Assembly (NCBI GenBank): GCA_947467345.1
Contig: CANIHD010000015.1
Location: 19,022-83,021, forward strand
DNA: 64,000 bases
Direction of reading: 5' to 3'
Source: Alphaproteobacteria bacterium
GTDB lineage: Bacteria; Pseudomonadota; Alphaproteobacteria; Micropepsales; Micropepsaceae
The notes below the pieces were generated by a model, which was given only the letters and a program-made list of their open reading frames with translations, did no database searches and was not told the DNA's origin. Position numbers and translations under genes: made by a program. Positions 28,814 through 36,717 of this stretch are shown one piece after another (positions within the stretch are counted from its first letter, which is position 1; every line of letters begins with the position of its first letter).

Positions 28814-29787
28814 GCGCGCTCGTCATTGGCCTTCCCTCCAAGGGACGTCTGCAGGAACAGGCGACGGCCTATTTGCGCGACGCTGGGCTCGTCGTGAAAC
28901 AGACCGCGCGCGAATACCGCGCGACGCTTGCCGGCCAACCCGATATCGAAGTGAAGCTTCTCTCCTCTGCCGATATCGTTTCGGCTTTGGGCTCCGGCGA
29001 ATTGCATCTCGGCGTCACCGGCGAAGATCTCTTGCGCGACACGCTGCCCGACATGGATTCGCAAGTTGCACTGCTGCAACCGCTCGGCTTCGGCTTTGCC
29101 GATGTGGTGGTCGCGGTGCCGAATGCGTGGATCGACGTGTCGACCATGGCCGACCTTGACGATGTCTGCTCGGCCTTCCATGTGCGCCATCACAAGCGCC
29201 TTCGCATCGCCACCAAATATACCGGCCTCACGCGCAATTTCTTCGCGGCGCACGGCATTGTCGACTATCGCATTGTCGAAAGCCTGGGCGCCACCGAAGG
29301 CGCGCCGGCGTCCGGTACGGCAGAAGCCATCGTGGATATCACCACCACAGGTGCAACGCTGGCGGCGAACGATCTGAAGATTCTGGACGACGGAGTCATT
29401 CTGAAAAGCCAGGCGCAACTCTCGGCGTCGCTGAAAGCACGCTGGGACGATGCGGCATTGGCAGCTGCAGGACGCCTCACCACGCGTATCGCAGCGCGTG
29501 AATTGGCGCGCGGCTCGCATATTTTGCGGCTGCGCATCGAAATCGCCAGTGATGAGATTGTGGACATGCTCGTGCGCGACGCGGATTGCACGCTGCTGTC
29601 GGGCCCGGCGCAAGGAAACCGCACCGGCGAACACGCCATACTCTGCCCGCGCGAGAAATTGATGACCGCGCTGAAAGTGTTGCGCGCACGCGGCGTGCAC
29701 AACGCCGTGACGGTGCATCAGGCGGATTACGCTTTCGTCGAAAGCAACCCGATGCTGGCAAAGCTCAAGGCTGCTTTGGCGAAATAA
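28810..29787 (+). CDS. hisG: ATP phosphoribosyltransferase, catalytic subunit
   Basis: This 325-residue enzyme catalyses the first committed step of histidine synthesis, joining ATP and PRPP. LPSKGRLQEQ at the N-terminus and the PRPP loop AIVDITTTGATLAANDL are diagnostic. The start is the ATG at 28810, which overlaps the hisZ stop. The protein is longer than the usual HisZ-dependent short form of about 210-230 residues, with about 100 extra C-terminal residues, yet HisZ is present. The stop at 29785-29787 abuts the convergent gene stop with no spacer. Confidence 0.93.
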   Translation: MSALVIGLPSKGRLQEQATAYLRDAGLVVKQTAREYRATLAGQPDIEVKLLSSADIVSALGSGELHLGVTGEDLLRDTLPDMDSQVALLQPLGFGFADVVVAVPNAWIDVSTMADLDDVCSAFHVRHHKRLRIATKYTGLTRNFFAAHGIVDYRIVESLGATEGAPASGTAEAIVDITTTGATLAANDLKILDDGVILKSQAQLSASLKARWDDAALAAAGRLTTRIAARELARGSHILRLRIEIASDEIVDMLVRDADCTLLSGPAQGNRTGEHAILCPREKLMTALKVLRARGVHNAVTVHQADYAFVESNPMLAKLKAALAK

Positions 29788-30381
29788 TTATCTCGGCGCC
29801 GCCGGGGCTTGCGCCGTCGCTTCCGGAATCAATGGCGGCTGCGGGCCGATCACGGCGATCAGCGCGTCACGAGCGCATGTTTGCTCATCATAAGTCGGCG
29901 TGCGGTCACCGCCTGGAATACCGCCGACGCCGATAGCGCCGATCATTTGCTTATCGACGATGATCGGAAATCCGCCCTCCTGCACCGTCAGATCGTATTG
30001 CAGCATATGCGTCTCGGTGAAGGAATCGCGCGCTTGCCGATTGGCAAGAAGCACCGAAGGCGCACGCGTACGAAGCGCAGTCTGTGCTTTGTTGACGGCG
30101 GCGATGATCGACACATAGCCGATCCCATCCATGCGGTGCTGATGCACCACCTGGCCGTAAGGATCCAGAATCACGATCACGGCTTGGCTATTGTGCTGTT
30201 TGGCGATCTCCTCGCACGCCATCGCAAGTTTTCGCGCGGTATCGCCATTGATGGAGATGCGGTCGTTCAGCCGCTCCGCCGCCTTGCCGCTGATGACGAA
30301 TTTCTCCGGCAACTGTGCAGCGGCCACGCTTGCGAGAAGCACCGCTCCACAGATCGAAACCATCAGAGTCCGTGCGCGCAT
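29788..30381 (-). CDS. Secreted GlcG/HbpS-like (DUF336) protein
   Basis: This 197-residue protein has a signal peptide (VSICGAVLLASVAAA). The core from about residue 45 contains RKLAMACEEIAKQH, VVHQHRMDGIGYVS, AVNKAQTALRTRAPS and GGFPIIVDKQMIGAIGVGG, the pattern of the heme-degrading/GlcG fold. Such small proteins often sit next to molybdenum hydroxylase genes, and here it follows one by 47 bases. It may bind a cofactor or substrate in the periplasm; the function is unproven. The proline- and alanine-rich tail is probably unstructured. Confidence 0.8.
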   Translation of the reverse strand: MRARTLMVSICGAVLLASVAAAQLPEKFVISGKAAERLNDRISINGDTARKLAMACEEIAKQHNSQAVIVILDPYGQVVHQHRMDGIGYVSIIAAVNKAQTALRTRAPSVLLANRQARDSFTETHMLQYDLTVQEGGFPIIVDKQMIGAIGVGGIPGGDRTPTYDEQTCARDALIAVIGPQPPLIPEATAQAPAAPR

Positions 30382-30428
30382 GCTTCCCTCCCCAGAGAAT
30401 TTACGGCAACGAGTTTACGGCAACGAAT

Positions 30429-32696
30429 TTAAGCCAGCGCGCCGCGAACACGCTCCGGCGTTAGTGGTCCACGGCGAATGCGTTTGCCGGTAGCTTCGAA
30501 AACTGCGTTGCTAACGGCCGCTGCCAGGATGCGGATGGTGGCTTCGCCGGCGCCGGTTGGCGGAATTTCCGGATGGTCGAGCAAAACGATATCCACTGTC
30601 TCGGGCGCCTCGGTGATATCGAGAATCGGATAGGTGAGCCAATCGACGCTTTTGACGCCGCGGCGGTCGAACTTGACCTCTTCGTGCAGCGTGCGCGACA
30701 GGCCTTGCACGACATTGCCTTCAATCACCGTGCGCATCGTGCCGGGATTGATAACGAGGCCGCAATCCTGCGCCACGGTGAATTTGCGCGCATAGACTTG
30801 GCCAGTGCGCATATTCACCTCCACCTCGGCAATCATCGCCACGATGGTGCCGCCGCGCGAAGCATAGGCAACGCCCTGCCCTGTCACGATATCGCCGCGC
30901 CTTCCGCGCCGTGTTCCGGCCGGACCAGGTTTCCAGCCGGCCTTCTCGGCCACCGCTTTGAGCGCCGCGACGTCACGCGGGCGGGTGATGAATTTCAGGC
31001 GGAATTCGATCGGGTCGACACCGGCAGCTTCCGCCACTTCGTCCATGAAAGATTCACTGCCGAAATGCACTTGCGGTCCAATCGGATCGCGCAAATGCGT
31101 CGTGCGCAAGGGCGAGGCCTTGGCCAGAAGCGTCGGCACGGTTTCCCAGGCAATGCGGGCCACGGGAAATTCGTAAGCGCCTTCTGGCGAACCGAAATTG
31201 ACAAGCCGTTCGCCTGTCATGCCCAGCAATTGCCCGGCCAACGTATCCTTGGGTTCGGACTCATTGGTGTCAGTATCGTTGCGCGACATGCCACGCGAGG
31301 TGAACTCCAGAGCAATCATATTGCCGGCGGCATCCAGCGCCGCGCGCGCTTTGTGAACCGAGGGCGGTCCCTTCGGATCCCAACCGGTGCCTTCATGCCG
31401 CATATATTGCACGCGCACGGGGCGGCCCAGCGTTTGGCTAAGCACGCACGCATCCATCAACGCATCGCCGGCGTCGTTACGGCCATAAGACCCCGGCCCC
31501 TGAACCCAAATGCCGTGGACATTCTCGAGCGGCAATTTGAGAATGGCGGCAGCGCCTTCCGCCGCGTAATGCGGCTTCTGCGTGCCGGTCCAAACGGTGG
31601 CGCGGTCGCCGCGCACATCGGCGATGGCGCAACCGCCCGCCATGCTGGCATGGCTCTGATACGGCCATTCATATTCGGCTTCGACAATGCGCGCCGCACC
31701 AGCGAAGGCAGCTTCTACCGCGCCCTTGTCGGTGGTGACCTGGCGTTTCGTAACGGTGGACGCGCGCAGATGGTCATAAATTCCCGCGTCGCCGGGGAAT
31801 ACATCGACCGGCGCCGACCACGTCACTTTCAAATCGCGCGCCGCGCGTATCGCATCCCATTCCTTAGGCGCGACAACACCGAGGAAATCATTCTTGTGCA
31901 CCACCTGCGCGCCCGGGATATGGCGAATGGAAGCTTCGTCCACCGCTACGGGAACCGAGCTGGCATTCTCGGGACGGATCATACGCCCGTGCAACATGCC
32001 TTCGACCTTGATGTCGGTGACATAGGGCCGATAGGCGAAAACTTTGCCGCGCACATCGGCGCGCGGGGCGGATGTACCAACCACGCGATATTGGTCAGGC
32101 GTTTTCGGCTTCGCTTTTGCGGTGAGGCCGAGCGCATTTCCGTATTGATTATTCCAGGCGATCTTGTCGTTGAAATATTTGCCGCCGATCAATGCGGCGC
32201 AGGTCATGCTGCGCGGATCGCCCGCGATGGTGATGACGCCGTCATTCACGCTAAGGCGCTCGGGCGCGACGCCCCACGCGATTGCCGCGCGTTCCACCAA
32301 CATGCGGCGCGCTTCGGCGCCCGCCTGGCGCAACGCGGCGCCGCCTTGCGCGACGCCGGTGCTGCCTGATGCGCCGCCCTGATTGCAGGTCAGCGCCGTA
32401 TCACCCATGATCACATTTATGCGCGAGACGGAGATGTCCATCTCTTCGGCAACAATCTGCGCAATCGCGACGTCCGTTCCTTGGCCGCCGTCGATCTTGC
32501 CAAAGAAGATTGTCACCGAGCCGTCCGGCGCGATGGCAATCCAGCTATCCATTTCGGTCGGATGCAGCGGCGGCTTAACAGCGCCGGCGGCTTGCGCCAG
32601 CGCGGTGCCGACACCACCGGCGTTGAAAGCAATGACCAAAGCACCTGTGGTTTGCAGAAGCGTGCGGCGAGAGAGCGAAAAATCTTGCGTGTTCAT
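30429..32696 (-). CDS. Molybdenum hydroxylase large subunit (second system)
   Basis: This 755-residue protein has a twin-arginine-like signal (SLSRRTLLQTTGALVIAF). It contains FFGKIDGGQGTDVAIAQI, GPGSYGRNDAGDALMDACV and GASGSTGVAQGGAALR, which correspond to molybdopterin-site segments of the xanthine dehydrogenase superfamily. It is in one operon with the 2Fe-2S subunit upstream (nine-base gap) and the DUF336 protein downstream. It is related to, but clearly different from, the hydroxylase at 23037. The likely role is periplasmic oxidation of an aldehyde or N-heterocycle, with no substrate evidence here. Confidence 0.85.
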   Translation of the reverse strand: MNTQDFSLSRRTLLQTTGALVIAFNAGGVGTALAQAAGAVKPPLHPTEMDSWIAIAPDGSVTIFFGKIDGGQGTDVAIAQIVAEEMDISVSRINVIMGDTALTCNQGGASGSTGVAQGGAALRQAGAEARRMLVERAAIAWGVAPERLSVNDGVITIAGDPRSMTCAALIGGKYFNDKIAWNNQYGNALGLTAKAKPKTPDQYRVVGTSAPRADVRGKVFAYRPYVTDIKVEGMLHGRMIRPENASSVPVAVDEASIRHIPGAQVVHKNDFLGVVAPKEWDAIRAARDLKVTWSAPVDVFPGDAGIYDHLRASTVTKRQVTTDKGAVEAAFAGAARIVEAEYEWPYQSHASMAGGCAIADVRGDRATVWTGTQKPHYAAEGAAAILKLPLENVHGIWVQGPGSYGRNDAGDALMDACVLSQTLGRPVRVQYMRHEGTGWDPKGPPSVHKARAALDAAGNMIALEFTSRGMSRNDTDTNESEPKDTLAGQLLGMTGERLVNFGSPEGAYEFPVARIAWETVPTLLAKASPLRTTHLRDPIGPQVHFGSESFMDEVAEAAGVDPIEFRLKFITRPRDVAALKAVAEKAGWKPGPAGTRRGRRGDIVTGQGVAYASRGGTIVAMIAEVEVNMRTGQVYARKFTVAQDCGLVINPGTMRTVIEGNVVQGLSRTLHEEVKFDRRGVKSVDWLTYPILDITEAPETVDIVLLDHPEIPPTGAGEATIRILAAAVSNAVFEATGKRIRRGPLTPERVRGALA

Positions 32697-32705
32697 GGCC
32701 GGCCC

Positions 32706-33167
32706 CTAGCCCATCGCCGCGGCGCGTTTGATCGCGCGCAGGATTGCCATATGGGTTCCGCAGCGGCATTTCAGGCCGGTCATTGCCTCGCGGATTTCCG
32801 CGTCGGTCGGCTTGGGTGTTTTCTTCAGAAAGGCCGCCGCCGTCATGATCCAGCCATTGATGCAATAGCCGCATTGCGGAACTGCTTCTTCGACATAGGC
32901 CGCTTGCACCGGATGCGGTTTCTCTTCGGTGCCTAGCCCCGCCAATGTCGTAACTTGACGCGTCCCGACCGCACCCATCGGCGTGACGCAGGAGCGCGTG
33001 GGTTCGCCATCGAGATGGACCGTGCAGGCGCCGCATTGCGCCAAGCCGCAGCCGAAATGTGGATTATGCAGGCCGAGATTGTCGCGCAGCGCATAGAGCA
33101 GCGGCATGTCGGCGTCGGCGTCCACCTGTTCGGCGCGCCCATCCACCTGAAGAGTATAACGCGGCAT
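32706..33167 (-). CDS. 2Fe-2S subunit of molybdenum hydroxylase (second system)
   Basis: This 153-residue protein has HFGCGLAQCGACTVHLDG plus RSCVTP for the first cluster and VPQCGYCINGWI plus LKCRCGTHMAILRAI for the second. A strong ribosome site, GAGGAGG, lies nine bases before the ATG at 33167. It is the first gene of a three-gene operon with the large subunit and the DUF336 protein. It is divergent from the iron permease gene across 165 bases. Confidence 0.92.
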   Translation of the reverse strand: MPRYTLQVDGRAEQVDADADMPLLYALRDNLGLHNPHFGCGLAQCGACTVHLDGEPTRSCVTPMGAVGTRQVTTLAGLGTEEKPHPVQAAYVEEAVPQCGYCINGWIMTAAAFLKKTPKPTDAEIREAMTGLKCRCGTHMAILRAIKRAAAMG

Positions 33168-33332
33168 GATCCGACCTCCTCGCGCGGGGCTCCGGCGCCC
33201 GCTTTGGGCAGAATCCTATCACCCGCTACCCGGTTTGTCGCCCGAGTGGAGGCCGCCCGGGGCTCAAATCCCTGTTTTCCATTCCCATTTCGGGCGCTGT
33301 TTTCTTGCCCGGGAACGCGCTACGCCTCAAGC

Positions 33333-35045
33333 ATGGCCATTGTCGACCGCCATGAAACCTCGCCACTCCCGCCGCCCCGTGCCGGCCGGGCCTGGGGAAA
33401 ATTTTGGGGGCGTTGGACGGGGTTCGACGTGGCTGCCTCCGCAATCGCTCTTGTGGTCGTCATACCCATTCTATCGGTGGTGGGTATTGCCTTCACCGGC
33501 GACGGCACGGCCATCGCCCATCTGGCCTCGACATTCCTGCCCGAATATGTGGCCAACACGCTGGCCTTAGGCCTCTTGGTTGTTGCAGGTGTCCTTCTCA
33601 TCGGCGTGCCCGCGGCCTGGCTGGTGGCGGCGTGCGAATTTCCCGGACGCCGCGCACTGGAATTCGCGCTGGTGTTGCCGATGGCCGCACCCGCCTATGT
33701 GCTGGCCTACGCCTATGCCGATTTTCTCGCGGCATTCGGGCCGGTGCAGAGTCTGTTTCGCGCCTGGACGGGATTTGAAGTCGGCGCCTATTGGTTTCCC
33801 GAGATACGGTCCTTGCCCGGCGCGGCGTTGATGCTGACGCTGGTGCTCTACCCTTATGTCTACATCCTGGCGCGCGCGCATTTTCTGAATCAATCGGCAG
33901 CTGCGCTGGATGCGGCACGCTCATTGGGACGTAGTGCCTGGGGCAGTTTCGTTGCCGTGACCTTGCCGCTGGCGCGGCCCGCCATCGTTGCCGGCGCCGC
34001 TTTGGCACTGATGGAAACCTTCGCCGATTACGGCACAGTCTCCTATTTCGGCGTGCAGGTGTTCACCACCGGCATTTACCGCGCTTGGATTTCGCTCAGC
34101 GATCTCGCGGGCGCGGCGCAATTGGCAACCGCACTTCTGGTGTTTGTCGCGTTGGTGCTGATGCTCGAACGCAATGCACGCGGCGCACGCGCCTTCCACG
34201 AAACCGGCCGGCGCGACCGACGGCCAGAACGTATTGTGCTGCATGGTGCGCGCAGCGTTGCCGCGATGGTGGCGTGCACACTGCCGCCGATTTTCGGTTT
34301 CGTTATTCCTGTGGCGGTCTTGATATCGCTTCTGCTCGGGGCCGGTCCGCCGGCGCGCGAGTTCTCTCTGCACCTCTTACACAGCCTGGTGCTGGCCTTT
34401 CTCGCCGGCGCGGTTGCGACCTGCGTCGCTTTCGTTCTGGGCCTCGCGCGTAAGCAAGGACCGGCCAGCATTGCGAGCCGCGCTTCCTTCATTGCCGGAT
34501 TGGGCTATGCCGTTCCCGGTGTCGTGGTCGCCATCGGCGTTCTGATGCCCTTCGCATGGTTCGACAACACGCTGGACAGCGCTTTGCGCGCTAGCTTCGG
34601 CGTCTCCTCCGGATTGGTGCTGACAGGAAGCATCGCCGGGCTCGTGTTCGCCTATACGGTGCGCTACCTCGCCGTGGCGCTGCAAAGCGTCTCCGCCGGC
34701 TTGGAGCGGATCACGCCATCCATCGAAGCAGCAGCCAAGCTCTTGGGGCGCGGGCCGTGGGATGCGGTGCGGCGCGTTTATCTGCCGTTGATTGCGCCCA
34801 GCGCATTGACCGCCGCGCTTCTCGTCTTCGTGGATGTGATGAAGGAATTGCCTGCGACGCTCATGCTGCGGCCGTTCAATTTCGATACGCTTGCCGTGGC
34901 GGCACACAATTATGCCGCCGACGAACGCCTCGGGCACGCCGCGGCGCCGTCACTGGTCATCGTCGCTGCCGGTATTGTGCCGTGCATACTTTTGCTACGC
35001 ACCATCTCGCGCATGTCGGAAAAAAACGGGACGCCGGAAACGTAG
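33333..35045 (+). CDS. fbpB: Ferric iron ABC transporter permease (FbpB type)
   Basis: The product has 570 residues and about twelve transmembrane helices in two fused permease halves. Each half has an EAA loop: DAARSLGRSAWGSFVAVTLP in the first and EAAAKLLGRGPWDAVRRVYL in the second. This layout is typical of iron(III) importers. I chose the ATG at 33333; the frame upstream runs over the divergent hydroxylase gene. The probable binding protein is encoded convergently at 35519, beyond a DUF1801 gene. No ATPase partner is in this window. Confidence 0.88.
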   Translation: MAIVDRHETSPLPPPRAGRAWGKFWGRWTGFDVAASAIALVVVIPILSVVGIAFTGDGTAIAHLASTFLPEYVANTLALGLLVVAGVLLIGVPAAWLVAACEFPGRRALEFALVLPMAAPAYVLAYAYADFLAAFGPVQSLFRAWTGFEVGAYWFPEIRSLPGAALMLTLVLYPYVYILARAHFLNQSAAALDAARSLGRSAWGSFVAVTLPLARPAIVAGAALALMETFADYGTVSYFGVQVFTTGIYRAWISLSDLAGAAQLATALLVFVALVLMLERNARGARAFHETGRRDRRPERIVLHGARSVAAMVACTLPPIFGFVIPVAVLISLLLGAGPPAREFSLHLLHSLVLAFLAGAVATCVAFVLGLARKQGPASIASRASFIAGLGYAVPGVVVAIGVLMPFAWFDNTLDSALRASFGVSSGLVLTGSIAGLVFAYTVRYLAVALQSVSAGLERITPSIEAAAKLLGRGPWDAVRRVYLPLIAPSALTAALLVFVDVMKELPATLMLRPFNFDTLAVAAHNYAADERLGHAAAPSLVIVAAGIVPCILLLRTISRMSEKNGTPET

Positions 35046-35062
35046 AATTTCTGAATGATGGA

Positions 35063-35488
35063 TCAGCACACCGGGCAGTGATCGATATCCTCGGTCGCCT
35101 TATAGCTCCGCCGCGCGATCTCCTCGAGCACGCCCAAATCCACATCGGCCACCTTGTTGATATAGAGACAGGCCTTGGAGGTTTTATGCTTGCCGAGCTT
35201 CGCGAGCAGCGCCTCATATTCAGGAAAGCCGCCGACATAGAGCACGAGATTAGCCGAGCGCGGCGAGAAGCCGATGCGGCACATGTCGCCCTCGTGTCCG
35301 CTGGCGTAGCGATAGTGATAGGTGCCGAAGCCGACGATTGAAGGACCCCACATCATCGCGGGTTCGCCGGTGACACGCTCCATCATCGTGCGTATCGCCT
35401 TGCCATCGGCCTGACGAACAGAGTGCGCCACGCCGTCGAGGAAGTCGTCGACGCTCACATCCGTGGGCTTGGTCTTAATCTCCGCCAT
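35063..35488 (-). CDS. DUF1801 domain protein
   Basis: This 141-residue cytoplasmic protein shows PSIVGFGTYHYRYASGHEGD and FSPRSANLVLYVGGF, which are the core of the DUF1801/YdhG-like fold. The C-terminus reads ATEDIDHCPVC and may bind metal, although only two cysteines are present. The fold is related to frataxin-like iron proteins by structure, which would be interesting between two iron-uptake genes, but that link is only inference. It lies on the same strand as the binding-protein gene, 30 bases downstream of it, so it may be cotranscribed. Confidence 0.78.
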   Translation of the reverse strand: MAEIKTKPTDVSVDDFLDGVAHSVRQADGKAIRTMMERVTGEPAMMWGPSIVGFGTYHYRYASGHEGDMCRIGFSPRSANLVLYVGGFPEYEALLAKLGKHKTSKACLYINKVADVDLGVLEEIARRSYKATEDIDHCPVC

Positions 35489-35518
35489 GTGCGCTTCTCT
35501 AGTGCGATAGGCTTTGCA

Positions 35519-36556
35519 TCACCGCCAACCGGCGCGATCGAAAATCATCTGCGCGGTAGCCTGGTTCTGGCCGTAAAGCGACACATTCGTGGGATCGGTT
35601 TTAAACTTGCCGAGCGCCGCCAATTCTTTGCTGCGCGGCACGCTGGCGACGGCGGGGAATTCGTAATTGGCGTTGCCGAAAATATGCTGGGCTTCGTCGC
35701 TGGCGAGATATTCCAGGAATTTAATGCCCGCAGTCTTATGCGGCGCAGTCGCGACGAGCCCCGCGCCCGAAATATTCACATGGGTGCCGACGCTATTGTG
35801 ATCGGGGAAGATCACCGTAAGTGCCTTGGCGGCGGCCCGCTCGCTCGCGATCTTTGAATTCTGCAGACGTACATAATAATAATGATTGGCTATGGTGGCA
35901 CCGCACGCGCCCGCCGCAACGTCGAGCAGCAACGAGGTATCCGCGCCTTGCGGCTGGCGGGCGAAATTGGCGACGACGCCTTTGACCCAGCCTTCCGCTT
36001 TCGCCGCTCCCAGCCGCGCAACCATACCGCCCAGCAGCGACAGATTGTACGAGGCCGTGCTGGAGCGCATGCACAATTGCCCCTTCAACTTGGGATCTGT
36101 GAGCGCCTCGTAACTGACCGCGAGCTTGGGATCGACCTTCTTCGCATTGACCACGATGATTCGCGCGCGCGTCGAGAATCCGAACCACAAATTCTTGGGA
36201 CTTTTCAGCGGCGCCGGAATCCGCGCATCCAGAATTTTGGAAGCGACCGGCTGAAACACGTTCTGCTTCTCGGCAATCGAGAGATTGCCGGCATCTACCG
36301 TTAAATAAATATCGGCGGGAGAATTGCGCCCTTCGGCGCGCATGCGCGCCAGAAGTTCCGGCCCGCCCGCTTCGATCACGTTGACCTGAATTCCGGTCGC
36401 CTTCTCAAAGCCGTCATAGAGAAGCTCGTCGGAGTCATAGTGCCGCGCCGAATAAATATTCACGGTTTCAGCGGCAATCGCCTCTGAAGCGCCGAATGCC
36501 GCCATCAACCCGATGCCGAGCAGAGTTCCTTTGAGAGCGGCGGCGAAACGCGTCAC
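35519..36556 (-). CDS. fbpA: Periplasmic iron(III)-binding protein of an ABC transporter (FbpA type)
   Basis: The 345-residue protein has a signal peptide (ALKGTLLGIGLMAAFGASEA) and starts its mature part with NIYSARHYDSDELLYDGFE, typical of FbpA-type proteins. The adjacent tyrosines in ANHYYYVRL are where this family binds iron. I chose the GTG at 36556, with AAAGG upstream, because the in-frame ATG at 36610 lies inside a Fur-box-like sequence. It should deliver iron to the permease encoded at 33333. Iron-dependent control by Fur is likely. Confidence 0.85.
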   Translation of the reverse strand: MTRFAAALKGTLLGIGLMAAFGASEAIAAETVNIYSARHYDSDELLYDGFEKATGIQVNVIEAGGPELLARMRAEGRNSPADIYLTVDAGNLSIAEKQNVFQPVASKILDARIPAPLKSPKNLWFGFSTRARIIVVNAKKVDPKLAVSYEALTDPKLKGQLCMRSSTASYNLSLLGGMVARLGAAKAEGWVKGVVANFARQPQGADTSLLLDVAAGACGATIANHYYYVRLQNSKIASERAAAKALTVIFPDHNSVGTHVNISGAGLVATAPHKTAGIKFLEYLASDEAQHIFGNANYEFPAVASVPRSKELAALGKFKTDPTNVSLYGQNQATAQMIFDRAGWR

Positions 36557-36594
36557 GAATATGGTACCTTTGGAAAACGGATGGTCGGCAGATT

Positions 36595-36613
36595 TGAGAA
36601 CGATTATCATTTG
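36595..36613 (-). promoter_or_regulatory. Fur-box-like operator of the iron-binding protein gene
   Basis: On the plus strand, GAGAACGATTATCATT matches the Fur consensus GATAATGATTATCATTATC with a perfect central ten-base block, about 14 of 19 positions overall. It lies 40-57 bases upstream of the GTG start at 36556. The nature of the neighbouring gene supports the call. It is AT-rich against a GC-rich background. Confidence 0.65.
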
Positions 36614-36717
36614 GCGCGCCGTGAGAGAAGTCCGCCTTTGGGACCTCTCTGGAGGCCCGAGCCCAAGGCACCGCAGCAAATGTACCAAACGGAGCATATG
36701 CTTAAGGAAACGCCGCA

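Noticed and set aside
30573..32369. 598-codon plus-strand frame over the second hydroxylase gene
   Set aside because: It is again an antisense shadow of a well-supported gene.
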